Below, one piece after another: positions 22,746 through 34,679 of a stretch of DNA of 64,000 nt. The stretch is from Epiperipatus broadwayi. Lineage: Eukaryota > Onychophora > Udeonychophora > Euonychophora > Peripatidae. Numbering within the stretch: the first letter of the stretch is position 1; each line of letters opens with the position of its first letter. The stretch lies in the NCBI GenBank assembly GCA_028023455.1, contig JAQFVV010012446.1:5211501-5275500 (forward strand), given 5' to 3'. The translations under genes were made by a program, and so were the position numbers. A model generated the notes under the pieces. It did not search any database. It saw only the letters and a list, made by a program, of their open reading frames with translations, and was not told where the DNA came from.

Positions 22746-25014
22746 CATGTAATGGCATGTTTTTTTAATTCATAGAAATTTAAATAAATCATTAAACAGT
22801 CAAATATAACCTATTTTGAAAGCAGATTAACCAATCGTCGATTTTAACTTTCAAACTGCACTGAAACAGATAATAAAACTAATTATGTTCAAGACCAAAT
22901 TGGTTTACAAATATAAATACTCAAAAGAAATCCACTCTTAAATGATACCTTACAATACTAAGAATCTCAGTCCAATGACAAGGCAATATTTCTGTGATAA
23001 AAGTGCGTAATGGGATTAATTAAACTTTTTTGACTCAAAAGTCTTATTCTTTTCAGTCAAGCATCCACCTTTATCACAAAAAGATTGTCTCGACATTATT
23101 AGTATTGTTTGGTGTTGTTTAGATATAGATTGCTTTAGTGTATTTATATATGTATGTGGGTATGATAAAATTATAACTATTTTTAAATAATCTACTACAA
23201 ACCAAAGGTGTTTTCCCATCCCCATCAAAGAACTAATGAAAATATCATTTCTCAATCAGCTTGACATTCACCAAATGATGAGGGTATGAATGTTTCACAC
23301 TTTAAAAAGAATCATTGGATACCCATTTACTGACCAATACTTAATATTTATAAAATAGTTAAAAATAAAAAGTAGTATTCTCAATCTCATTACATTATAA
23401 AAAATATATACTTGATAAAAAACAATACAATTGGGTTTGAATAAGGGTTGACTACCTAAAAACATTCTATGCTTCATTACAACTGGATTTTTTTCCAGGT
23501 ACAAGTCAGTTCATAGTATAACATGTTGATGAACTGCCATTACTTCAAAAAATTCTTCTTTATAATCTCTCTATATATACACACAAATACATACATGAAT
23601 CATCCCTCATGAATCATCCCTGATGATTGTTATCATTTGTTAATAGTTCTATTGACTAGTTTAGGAGGGAAATAACTGTTTTTCGGTAAAAATAGACCCA
23701 ATTGATCAGCATATAAAGAGCATACAGAAGACTGGATTGTTATTGGCTTGAAATAAGAGTTGTTTTAAGTTTAGGATTATGAGGTGATCAGATCTAAGTG
23801 TCTCATGAAAAGAAATTAGTCTTGATTCAGCTGCTGAATGAGATAGTAAAAGAATATCCTGACACAGAACCTAAACATCATTTTTTTTCATGTAACCTGC
23901 TTCACTGAAATAAAATATGGAGGTGGAAAATGTCCCTGAAGTAATCTGCAACAAAATCTTGTCTTCAACCATGAGCAGGAATCTATGTTTTAGATTGATG
24001 TGATGTGATGTATCATGGCTTCTCCTTAAATGAAGTCAAGAATATCTCAGCCCTCTGTTGAAGGATATTAGGTGTAGGCTGCCCAGTATAATATATAAAG
24101 ATATTCAACAAAGTTATATACTAAATATAGTGTAAAGATATTTAGTATAAACATAATCGATGGTTATCATTAATTGATCTGCTTGTCTACAAATCAGTGG
24201 ATAAGAGATAAAGAATCTATAGTAAAGAGTGCATGATTTTGATTCAGTCAAAAAATATTAGTTACTCATAGTCACATTGTAGAATAACTTTTTCATGGAA
24301 ATAAACAGTTAATGGCCTCTGTAGATAAATCCAAGCATTAATGATTCCAAGTATGTGAGATGAGCGGTTATTTAACATGTCATACTGCTATGAATTGTTA
24401 TCCATTTGTATGCATGCATTTATCATTAGTAATTATATTATATTTGTTAAAGAATTATTTTTAAAGATATTCCTGTTTTGAGTCTGCCTTCTCTCCATGG
24501 TATACATCACATAGCAGAGTCTGAAATAAATTTTTCCTGTATTATTTTGGACATGTAAATTAAAGAATATAGTAGTGCATTATAGAGAACTGTCAGAATA
24601 GCTCTCAAATGTGATATACTCTAGATTGGTGATTCACTAGAAATTGAAATTTATCTTTATTTGGAGTCTCATTGATTAACCAATATAGTTAGAATGCCAA
24701 CTGATGATAAATCAGGGAATATAACCAGTATCATTGGAGATAATTGTGTTCATATTTATGTGCAAATGGTACCAATTTGATCATTCAACATTCTTCTGCT
24801 TTTATAGCATAATGGTGTTTATGATCTGAGAGTAGTGATTTTGGTATAATAGCTAATTCAAATGATAAATACAAATATGGAGTAAAAATATTTCATAATT
24901 TAGTTCATTTACTGTTTTGAATTAAATATGCATAATGTGTGATATGTCTGCTATACACACAAATGTATATATTCAAATAAATTTCTAATCCAAAAATATT
25001 TTTAAATTTTTTTT
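22746..25014. other. AT-rich sequence upstream of the proline-rich exon, presumed intron
   Basis: No exon could be called. The splice acceptor at its right end implies that at least part is intron. The segment near 24000-24060 (GTGATGTATCATGGCTTCTC) resembles one inside the pogo-like element at about 1840, so some interspersed repeat is present. Confidence 0.4.
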
Positions 25015-25036
25015 GTCTTTTCTTTTTTTTTTTTAG
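25015..25036 (+). other. 3' splice site (polypyrimidine tract and AG)
   Basis: A tract of almost pure T with two C (25015-25034) ends in AG at 25035-25036. The open frame downstream has no ATG before codon 35, so translation must enter from an upstream exon. Exonic sequence starts with GG, completing a split codon before the frame Leu-Thr-Phe-Gln. Confidence 0.8.
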
Positions 25037-26844
25037 GGTTGACTTTTCAAAAATTGTTTATTTTTCTAACTACAATAATTTACAGTAGAAATATAATTCT
25101 ACGTGCACAAGGTCTATCTTTGAAAGTGAAACGTCAAGATATGTTATGGCCATCGCCAAAAGGATATGGACCACCTTCAGTTCTAAATCCTTCAATCTAT
25201 ATAATTCCTCCTTCAAGTTATGATATATCTCCACCAGCAAGTTCAGAACCTGCTTCTCCACCAGCTCCAGAATCTACATCATTTTCTCTACCACTGCCTC
25301 CATCTCCATCATCAGGTTACCTTCCCTCATCAATTTATGGTATGCCACCAGCACCACCCCCCGAACCAGCTCCTTCACCAGAACCTACACCATCTCCTCC
25401 ACCACCACCTCCTCCTCCAATAGGTTATCCTTCTCCATCTGCCATTTATGGTATGCCACCAGCCCCACCCCCAGAACCATCTCCTCCACCACCAGAGCCA
25501 GGACCATCTCCATTGGGTTATCCTTCTCCATCTGCTATTTATTCTATGCCACCAGCACCAGTTCCAGAACCGGTGCCTCCATCCCCACCAGAATCTGCAC
25601 CATCACCTCCTCCACCACTTCCTCCATCAAGTTATCTGTCTCCATCTGCCATTTATAGTATTCCACCAGTCCCTCCACCACCACCAGAACCTGTACAACC
25701 TCCTCCTCCATCAGGTTATCTTTCTCCACCTGCCATTTATGGTATGCCACCAGCACCAACCCTAGAACCAGCTCCACCACCACCAGAACCTACACCATCA
25801 CCTCCTTTACCATCTCCTCCATCAGGTTATCCTTCTCCACCTGCCACTTATAATATGCCACCAGCAGTAGTCCCAGAAGCAGCTCCTCTACCACCTCTTC
25901 CTTCACCACCTCCTCCATCAAGTTATCCTTCTCCACCTGCCATTTATGGTATACCACTAGCACCACCTCCAGACCCAGCTCCTCCACCACCAGAACCTGC
26001 ACCATCTCCTCCATTAGGTTATCCTCTACCTGCCACTTATAATATACCACCAGTCCCAGAACCAGCCCCTTCACCACTTCTTCCTCCACCATCTCCATCA
26101 GGTTATCCTTCTCCTCCTGCCATTTATGGTATGCCATCAGCACCAGTTCCAGAACCAGTTCCTCCACCACCACCAGAACCCACACCAGCCCCTTCTTTAC
26201 CATCAGGTTATCCTTCTCCACCAGCTAGTTATGCCATTCCACTGCCACCTCCTCCAGAACCTCCACCTCCACCAGAACCTGAACCACCACCTCCATTAGG
26301 TTACCCTTCTCCTCCAGCCATTTATGGCATGCCACCACCAGCAACTCCACCTGTGACTGAAACACCACCTCCTCTAGCCCCTTCTCCACCATCAGGATAT
26401 CCTCCTCCACCAGCTAGTTATGGTATCCCACCAGCTCCACCACCAGCACCTGCTCCTCCATCACCAAATCCCACACTACCCCCTCTTCCACCACCACCTT
26501 CTCCACCATCAGGTTATGCTTCTCCTCCAGTTAGTTACGGTGTGCCACCAGCACCACCAGAACCTTCACCTCTTCCACTACCTTCTCCACCATCAGCTTA
26601 CCCTTCTCCACCAGTTAATTATGGTATTCCACTAGCACCACCTCCAGAATCAGCAACACCACCACCTCCAACTGATTCTGCTCCTAGTACTTCTCCAAGT
26701 CCTGATTCACTTCAAACCCAACCTTCATTTCAAGGGCCTTGGAAGCCTGTTATTGGATATCGACCTGCTTCTTCAAATATGATTCCTCAAAGTTCTGGTT
26801 ATATACCTCCTTCGCCTCAAAAAACATACATGTCAACTTCATAA
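25037..26844 (+). CDS. Probable terminal exon of a secreted Pro/Tyr-rich repeat protein
   Basis: The frame runs open from the splice site to TAA at 26842-26844, about 601 codons. Its first sense codon after the split one is TTG, not ATG; the first ATG is codon 35, after a hydrophobic stretch (LFIFLTTII). The start codon and the beginning of a signal peptide are therefore probably in an upstream exon. KVKR at codons 29-32 is a plausible proprotein-convertase site. Codons ~90-530 hold about 14 units of 27-39 residues, each opening with (G/S)Y(P/L)SP-A(I/T/S)Y-(M/I)P and followed by Pro-rich spacer with Glu-Pro dipeptides. A non-repeat tail follows (GPWKPVIGYRP, then SGYIPPSPQKTYMSTS). Proline is about 40-50% by eye, mostly CCA and CCT; cysteine is absent. 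This resembles extensins or adhesive/matrix structural proteins in composition only. No known family was recognised; secretion and structural role are inference. Confidence 0.75.
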
Positions 26845-28100
26845 ATGTTTTTCGTAATAAGTATGATATGAACTCCAATTTACCATGTAAATTCTTATAT
26901 GTTGTCAGAATTGCCAAAGCCATATTTATTTACAAGGTATTACAGCCAAAGGTACGATCTTCATAAAATGTAAATATTGCAAGCAATTGTTTTTGTTTAT
27001 AATGTTTAAATAATTTGGTAATCTTTTCTTTTTTATGATTATGAGAGTTGTTTTTTTTTAAAAAAAAAACTTTTGAGTGGTCAAGAAAATGTTTTTCTGT
27101 AAGCTGATCCCTGAGTAAAAACATGATAGATGGATGAGCAATAAGAATTATAAGATGCATTTGAACTATGAGAATTCTTATCCAAGAAATATAATTGTAC
27201 CAATCACATCACTATTTATTATACAAGAAAATATGAAGAATGTTGAATATAACCTTAATGCAATTCTCTTCAAAAGCAAATGTGTTAAGATTATTTTGAT
27301 TAAAATCCTGAATTAATGCAGCAGACACATTAAATTCAGTTTTGGCTATTTGTGAAAATATGAATAAGCCATAGACGAATGTTAAAATTATAAATGTATT
27401 TATTCTATAAGTCATATTAATTCAGTTCTCAAGAAAAGATTAAATTTTATTTCACAATTTAGAGAAAACACAACATTAATACTCAGTGGTTAATATGTAA
27501 ATTTGTAATTTGCATAATCCACTTCCATGCCAATGCTATACAAGAATCTTTTTTTATTTATCATATGGATGTTATTTATATAAATAAATGATTCATTTAA
27601 ACATTAAACAAACCCAACATGTTACGCCACAGGATGTCAAGAGACTAACAAATGAATAACTATTTCAAAGGATTATATTCTTAAACTTTATATATAAATA
27701 GTCAAGTATCAATAATCTATGTAATACAAAAAAATGTTTATAATGGCTGAAGAGATTCAATAAGTTTATACTAACATTGAATATGATCAGAAATGAAAGT
27801 TTATCTTATTACTGATATAGCATCTTAATTTTAAAAATGTTTAATTTAAAATTATGATAATCAAATTAATATTTTTGAGCTGTTTTTCAGGTTTAGTTTA
27901 ATTAATACTGTAAAGCATTAAGATTTTTTTTTTTTAAAAAAAAAAAGATATATAACAAATTATATCTCCTGTATGTTTTTTTAAAATAAATAAATCAGCA
28001 AGTTAGAATGTATAAAAATATATAAAATAACTCATAAAATAGTTTAAATAAAATAAAAACTTGTGCTGTCAATCTCACTATACTGTAAAGAATATAAAAT
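26845..28100. other. 3' flank of the proline-rich exon, AT-rich
   Basis: Presumed 3' UTR grading into intergenic sequence. ATTAAA occurs near 27299 and AATAAA at 27583-27588; which is used cannot be told. No other gene recognised. Confidence 0.4.
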
Positions 28101-28107
28101 ATGTCGA

Positions 28108-28179
28108 GCGTTGGTGGCCTAGAGGTTAGCAGAGCTGCCTTCCAAGCAGCTGGCCCAGGTTCGCTTCCCGGTCAACGCT
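28108..28179 (+). repeat. tRNA-Gly(UCC)-like sequence, probably tRNA-derived SINE
   Basis: A cloverleaf can be drawn. Acceptor GCGTTGG pairs with TCAACGC (one GU). Anticodon stem GCTGC/GCAGC is perfect around loop CTTCCAA (anticodon TCC). The T arm CCAGG-TTCGCTT-CCCGG has one A-C mismatch and contains box B-like GGTTCGCTTCC. The sequence is close to metazoan tRNA-Gly(UCC). Flanking ATGTCGA and TAGACATAT extend the acceptor stem, and are echoed around the related element at 52.36 kb. That makes a SINE family more likely than a functional tRNA gene. Confidence 0.6.
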
Positions 28180-28490
28180 TAGACATATAAATATATATAT
28201 ATATAATATATTTGAAATGCCCCATAGCTATTTCATTGCAGCCACATTTTCCCTTTAAATACAGAAAACTCGTATTTTAATACTTTTCAATGGAGTGCTA
28301 AATTTCGAGTTTTTAAATTTTATTTAAAGGGAGGGGGGGCTAGACATATGCATTATTTATATTTGTAAGGAATATATATGTATATGGTAAAAATAACCAG
28401 TTCAGGTTTGAATATGAGTCAACTACTCAAAAAAAATTCTACATCTGATTACAACTAATTTTTTTTCCAGCTCTAATTAAGAATTGAAAT

Positions 28491-28556
28491 TGCAAAGCCT
28501 GGATTCAAACCAGGTCATAATATAGCAGGTGGATGCTTTACCATTATACCAAAAAA
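28491..28556 (-). repeat. Degenerate tRNA-like sequence with A and B boxes
   Basis: The minus strand has TGGTATAATGG (matches TRGYNNANNNG) and GGTTTGAATCC (box B with C to T). The T stem CCTGG/CCAGG is perfect, but the acceptor 3' side CTTTGCA has no matching 5' partner (TTTTTTG). It is a tRNA pseudogene or SINE head, not a functional tRNA. Confidence 0.55.
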
Positions 28557-29278
28557 CTTTTTACAATATATATATATATATATATACACATGGTCAACAA
28601 TTCTTTCAAAAATTATATATTATGCATTTAATAATGTAGCACTCATTAAAGTTTAGGATGCAGTTTTCAAAATGAGATGTTAGAATAAACTGTGTTTTAA
28701 AAAATGGAAAAATATCTCTAACAAAGATTATTATTATTTGGTCATAGTTTTATCATTTATTTAACTTGATCTGCTATTGGACAGATGTCAGTGATGTCAC
28801 ACGACAGTGATTAATGCAATTTAATCAAGATAGGTAGAAGTAGAAAAAATAATATATATATATTATAATGCTTTTATGTAAACAGCTGACTAAAAAGAGA
28901 AAAATAACAAATTAATCCAACTAAAAAACATGTTCATTAAAGCATCTGAGGCCCTTTTGATTTTTATAGCCTCAAATAGTTTTATGAAATAAAAAATAGG
29001 TTTTTTAGTTGGTTTATTTTATTTTTTTACTTTTTACTGGCTGTTTACATAAAAGCATTATTTTAAAATAGTCTCTTTTTTTACATTTTTTTTTTTTTTA
29101 CTTTTTAGTTATATTTACATATTTTAAAAAAAAAATGAAACTACAAAAAATTCTGACAAAAATTATAACTTAAGAATAGGATGTAAAAGTAAAAAATAAG
29201 CCCTCTAACAAACAAATTCCAAATTTAAATATCATGTGATCACCTACTATATAAAAATATTTATGTGTTAACTTTTTT
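28557..29278. other. AT-rich sequence with an inverted repeat
   Basis: TAATGCTTTTATGTAAACAG near 28866 is mirrored by CTGTTTACATAAAAGCATTA near 29042, with GTTTATTTTATTTTTTTACT pairing weakly inside. This is another small fold-back element of about 200 bp. No gene. Confidence 0.5.
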
Positions 29279-30022
29279 TATTAAGTACGACTTAAATCAG
29301 TATTAACAAAATTTTATTCTATAAATGTAAGTGTCCATCGGATATATATATATTTTAATATAATTAATTAATATTTACTAAGGCAACAAACCTCAAGAAT
29401 GTACACTTGAAAATTCAAAAGTAGGGACCTCTACAGGTCTTAACCACAAGCTTACTCTTCAGCTTCACTTATTTGTATAGAAAGTAGGTTGAAGTAAAGA
29501 AGGGTTTCCCTCTTTTCTTCCAAAGCATAAGCTTGTGGTTAAGACCTATAGAGGTCCCTACTTTCTCATTTTCAAGCATACATTCTTGAGGTTGGTTGCC
29601 TTAGTAATAAATATTACTTACATAATCAATGTGCATTAAATAAAATTTAATTAATTAAGTATGATTAAATTAATATTAACAAAATTTTATTCTACAATGT
29701 GACCCCATCAGATATATATTTTTAAATTTAATTAATTTAATTAATTAAATATAAGTTAAATGAATATTAACAAAATTTTATCCTACAATGTGTCCATCAG
29801 ATATATATATAAAACAAAATAAATGTCTGCTAATATCAATAATACAATAACGCAACTTAAATATATTCCAAACAACGGTAAACAATTTATAATACAATAT
29901 AAATAAAAACTCAATAAAAACTCATAAAGAAATATATTTAAGTTTCGTTATATATATATATATTAATTTAATTAATTAAGTATGAGTTAAAATAATATTA
30001 ACAAAATTTTATTCTCCAAATG
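29279..30022. repeat. Four dispersed copies of a ~70-bp AT-rich unit
   Basis: The unit TTAATTAAGTATGA-TTAAAT, then ATTAACAAAATTTTATTCTA and TGT-CCATCAGATATATAT, recurs near 29279, 29648, 29730 and 29962. The hairpin at 29371-29615 lies between the first two. Confidence 0.75.
29371..29615. repeat. Long hairpin element (~240 bp)
   Basis: The left arm AGTAGGGACCTCTACAGGTC and TTAACCACAAGCTTA are answered by TAAGCTTGTGGTTAA and GACCTATAGAGGTCCCTACT. Outer parts ACTAAGGCAACAAACCTCAA and TTGAGGTTGGTTGCCTTAGT also pair. Loop about 60-70 bp. Arms are almost perfectly complementary over roughly 85 bp, indicating youth or selection for pairing. Confidence 0.9.
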
Positions 30023-30730
30023 TAATATTTTCATTAACTCAGTTCTTAAGGAGTTCTCATGGAAAGAGTGTGGATGTGTGTTCGAGTTCTAAACAGGAAT
30101 GAATTTATTTTGATTGGTAGAAATTCAAAAATGTGGACATATAGATAGAAACATACACAGATAGCAAAAATTAATATAAAAAGGATTTTTAAAAAATTAG
30201 ATAAAAAAACATCAGAAAAAGTCCAAAGAAAATGAGTAATTAAAATAAACACAAACAAAAGGAAATGATAGCATATGACAGGAATAAAGGATTAATAGTT
30301 ACTATATTAATAAAAATATATTGCAAATGTTAATAACAATTACTGTTAATTTATCAGTATTCTGGGTCCCAATATATATATATTTATGAGGCAAAAATAT
30401 GGTAAAAGATGTTTGAAGTTAATATTGGGGTGGGGGTATATTTTTTAGAAATACACTTTTTTTAAATTTGAAAATTAATTCATTAAAAAGTGTTACTATT
30501 AATTAACTTAGAAATATAAAGAAATGGCTGATATCTTAATATCTTTTGATAGTTAAACTAAAACTTGCTTTTTTAAAAATGCTGCCTTCATAAACCCAAA
30601 AATTTTGTAAATGATTTTTAATCTACATGAATTTGATTTATTTAGAAAATATCTAACTATCAGGAGATAAAAAATAATATATGAAAAATGTATTTAAAAA
30701 AACACCTTTATTTAAACTGATGTGGGATAA
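30023..30730. other. AT-rich sequence, nothing recognised
   Basis: Short open frames only. Confidence 0.35.
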
Positions 30731-30940
30731 TGCACTAAAAACCAAAAAGTATTTTTTCCTTCAACCACAATTTGGGTTGTTATATTTAACATGAAATAAA
30801 AGTGTAGGGCATCCATAAATTAATTAATTCAATCATTGCTGTTAAAAATAGTGATTGAATTAATTAATTTATGGATGCCTTACACCTTTGATTCAAGTTT
30901 GTAGTTAAAGATATATATATACATTTGGCTTTTAATACAA
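30731..30940. repeat. Fold-back MITE, family B, copy 2
   Basis: Starts TGCACTAAAAACCAAAAAG. The inner arms GGGCATCCATAAATTAATTA and TAATTAATTTATGGATGCC pair almost perfectly. Shares TTAACATGAAATAAAAG and ends with copy 1 (5.1 kb); the right end is diverged. Confidence 0.7.
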
Positions 30941-31144
30941 TATTACTAAATAATTTAATTAAAATATTATATGTATATATCTTATATTATTAAAATGTCA
31001 AGATGGAAATCCTGATTACTAAATTGTTCTACATAAATAAGTAAATTCTTAAATGTTGTTTTTCTGATAATATTAAATATCTGAAAAAATTTAATGGTCT
31101 TTTCAATTTAAGCCTTTTTATACCATAATAATACACAACTTTTC

Positions 31145-33290
31145 CATTAACCATATATATTTATAAGGGAGTTAAATTCAGACTTTTAAACTACTCCCAG
31201 CTATCCAATCCGACTTCTCACTCATAGGATCTTAATATGTCCATTTAATTATACAGAATAGGGATAGGCAGAATACAGGCTGAATATGTAATATTTAAAT
31301 ATATTTATATGATCTATATTAAACTTAATATAATTATAAGGGATTGAACTATGGACTTTCAAATCCCCCCCCCCACAGCTATCCAACCCATTTTATACAA
31401 CTGATACACATGACCATATACATGTGAAAAAGATAAATGATCTCCAATATATAAATTTAATGCTGAATTAGCATCCATCAGTTGGTCCAGATCACCATCT
31501 CCCACACATACATACAATCATGACTCAGTTTATATTAAAATAGCAAATTTTTAAACTTTCATGGACAAGCTTCAATCCTCTCCACTTCCAATTCTTCATG
31601 CATTCATATCATTGAAAATCCAAGGATGAAATGTTCAAAACCCTTGATGATACCAATATTACTGTCATACCCATGTTGACCCTAAGTCAATCTGACCCCT
31701 CACACATAGAATCCTAATATATCCATGTAATTAAACAGAAAAAGAATGGGTAGAATACAGGCTGAACATGTAATATTTAAATACATTTATATTATCTATG
31801 CTAAAGTTAATCTAATTATAAGGGACTTGAACTCAGACTTTCAAACTCCTCACAACTATCTAATCCATCTTATGTAACTGATACACTTAACCATATACAT
31901 ATCAAAAAAATATGGTCATATATCTGAGTTCAAATCCCTTATAATTACATTAAGTTTAGTATAGATAATATAAATATATTTAAATATTACATATTCAGAC
32001 TACTCTTCCCATTCCTATTCTGTATAATTAAATGGATTTAAGGTCCTATGTGTGAGGAGTCAGATTGATTAAAGGTCAACATGGGTATAACAATAATATT
32101 GGAATCATCAAGGGTTTTAAGTCTTATCCTTGGAATTTTCAATGATATGGATGGCTGAAGAATTGGAGAGTGAAAAGGATTAAAGATTGTTCATTAAAGT
32201 TTGAAGATTTGCTATCCTAATATAAACTGAGCTGAGATCATATGTATGTGTGTGGGAGATGATGATCTGGACCAACAGATGAGTGCTGGTTTAGCATAAA
32301 ATACATATATTGGAGATCATTTATCTTTTTCACATGCATGTAGTTATGTGTATCCATAGTAGAAGATGGATTGGTTAACTATGGGGAATTTGAAATTCTA
32401 AGTTCAAGTCCCTTATAATTACATTAAGTCTAGTATAGATAATACAAATGTATTTAAATATTACATTCATCCTGTACTCTGCCCATCTCTCTCCTGTATA
32501 ATTAAATGGACATATTAAGGCCCTATGCATGAGGGGTCAGATTGACTTAAGGCCAATATGGATATGACAATAATATTAGCACCATCAAGCGCTTGAGCAT
32601 TTCATCCTTGGATTTTCAATTATATGGATGGCTGAAGAGTTGGAGAATGGAGAGGAATGAATTTTTCCCATTAAAGTTTGAAGATTTCTATCTTAATATA
32701 AATTGAGTCATGATTGTATGTATATGTGGGAGATGGTGATCTGGACTAACTGATGAGTGCTGGTTCAGCATGAAATATGTCTATAGGAGATCATGTATCT
32801 TTTTCACATGTATATGGTCATTTGTATCAATTTTATAAGATGGATTGGATAGCTGTGGGAAGTTTGAAAGTCTGAATTCAGTTTAGTATAGATAATACAA
32901 ATGTATTTAAATATTATATATAGATTATAAGCATGTTTTTTGGGAGCAACCCTTTTTTAATAAAATAAGATAGCAAATCTTAAAAATTTTAATGGGATGG
33001 CTTCAATCTATTCCATCCTCCATCTTTTCAGTCATCCATACCATTGAAAATCTGATGAGGAAGCACCCAAATCCCTTGTTGATGTCAATCTTATAGTCAC
33101 CCATGTTGATCTTAAGGGTCATTCTGATCCCTCAGGTATGATAATCCAGCCAAATGATGAGTGATGGTTCAGCATGAAATATGTATATTGGAGATCATTT
33201 ATTTTTTTCACACGTATGCCGTCAGGTGTATCAGTTGTATGAGATACTGTGGATCACTGAAGGCAGCTTGAAAGTTTGTGTTCAAAATCT
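31145..33290. repeat. Cluster of direct and inverted copies of a ~470-bp unit (family C)
   Basis: The plus-strand unit contains ordered landmarks: TTATAAGGGACTTGAACTCA; ACAGCTATCCAACCCA; CATCAGTTGGTCCAGATCAC; CATCTCCCACACATACATAC; CCCTTGATGATACCAATATT; GTCAATCTGACCCCTCACAC; and AGAATACAGGCTGAATATGT. A partial and a full direct copy fill 31.15-31.91 kb. The order is then reversed on the other strand from about 31.92 to 32.89 kb (two copies, CAGATTGACTTAAGG etc.), with further partial pieces to 33.29 kb. A related single copy lies at 60.43 kb. No coding capacity was seen. Confidence 0.85.
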
Positions 33291-33621
33291 CTATATTACA
33301 TCTGGACTCCAAACATATATATATATAATTCCAATTTTATCAATTATATTTTAATCACATGCATAAAGATATCTTGGAAACCACTTTTTCAGATGTCTTT
33401 ATTTATATAATTAGAATATATGTTAATTAAAGTTACAAAAATATATTTATGTGTAAATGCATGTGTAATGTAACCAGAAAATAGCCCTATATCTATATCA
33501 AAGCCATAAGTCACCCAAGAGAAGGAAACCTTTTAAAAATTATTATTAGCAAACAAAGTCATAAATAATATGGTCAAGGTTCCATCCCAAATAAAAATGA
33601 ACACATCACATGACCAACAAA
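33291..33621. other. AT-rich spacer
   Basis: Nothing recognised. Confidence 0.3.
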
Positions 33622-34310
33622 ACATCACATGATCTTAGATTACATATTGCTATTCATCAGCAGATTTTTCTATTCTGACTCTTTTTATACCATTTAGTGA
33701 AAGCTTGTGTCAATAGATGGCAGTGCTTAATAAATCCTATTGAGTACTGTCCTATTCAAATATCTTCTGACTAGTTTCTAGCTTAGGGTTTTCATCGGGG
33801 AGGATTTTTTTTTTGGATTTTTAAACACTGGCCTTGGATCTTTTTGGGATATATTTTTTTATCATTTGTTATACTCCAAAACTACCAGAACAAATTGAAA
33901 AACATATTTTTCTACAATCTAAGCTTATTTGCCTGCATACTTATATCTAGAACTGGTTCAGTTTCTATTTATTTTGATGACCTTCTCTTTTTATAACCTT
34001 AGGCATACAAAACCACAAAACCTTACCTGAGCTTAGTGAACACTATACTATTCATTAGCAAATTTTTCTACCTTCACTATTCTTTTATTATCTAGTGCAA
34101 GCTTTGTACCAATACTGGTCCAAGAATAAAGATGTCTAAAATTTATAATAAAAAAACTAAGATTACCATAATATACAGCAAAAAAAAAGAAAGAAAAGTG
34201 TGTTAGATCACAAAAATGTTCAAGTGCACTGCTCTTCATCGATGAAAACCATAAGCTAAAAACTAGTCTGGGAATATTTGGGTAGGACATCATCAGATAA
34301 GGATTAATTA
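33622..34310. repeat. Diverged family A fold-back pieces
   Basis: It begins AACATCACATGATC and contains TTCTGACTAGTTTCTAGCTT with GGGTTTTCATC. The opposite orientation appears at 34240-34280 (GATGAAAACCATAAGCTAAA, AACTAGTCTGGGAATATT). Parallel pieces AGCAGATTTTTCTATTCTGA and AGCAAATTTTTCTACCTTCA suggest two nested or duplicated copies. Boundaries are uncertain. Confidence 0.5.
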
Positions 34311-34679
34311 AATATTACCATCTGAACATATACTGATTATTAAAGCTAAACTAGGTGACATAAAAGTGATGAGAATAAAAATATGTGATAAAAAATGAAT
34401 GTGGACAGAATACCTAAGTCACTACTATAACAAAGAACTTGAGTACAACCTAACGCGCACTACATCAAATAAAGCATCATGTGACATCTCTGCTTGATTT
34501 CAACATTTGCATTTGGATTAATAATTTAGTTTCTTTATTTCAAAGCCACCTATTATAAGCTTGAAAAATCAATTGATAATAAATTGTAGTGCTTCATTTG
34601 TAGTTTCCAGTCTAGTTATTAATAGAAACAAATTTGGGAATGTGATGTAGTTCTACAATTTAGTATACACTGATCACAC

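Noticed and set aside
25220-25765. Plus-strand His/Gln/Leu-rich frames overlapping the proline-rich exon
   Set aside because: Out-of-frame readings of the same CCA/CCT repeats; short and ended by stops.
25544-26410. Long minus-strand frames opposite the proline-rich exon
   Set aside because: Shadow frames: CCA/CCT-rich codons give few stops on the other strand. The plus strand has the splice site, regular repeats and a single open frame.
28108-28179. Functional tRNA-Gly(UCC) gene
   Set aside because: T-stem mismatch, D-stem weakness and shared flanks with the SINE-like insertion at 52.36 kb favour a repeat copy; left open as a less likely option.
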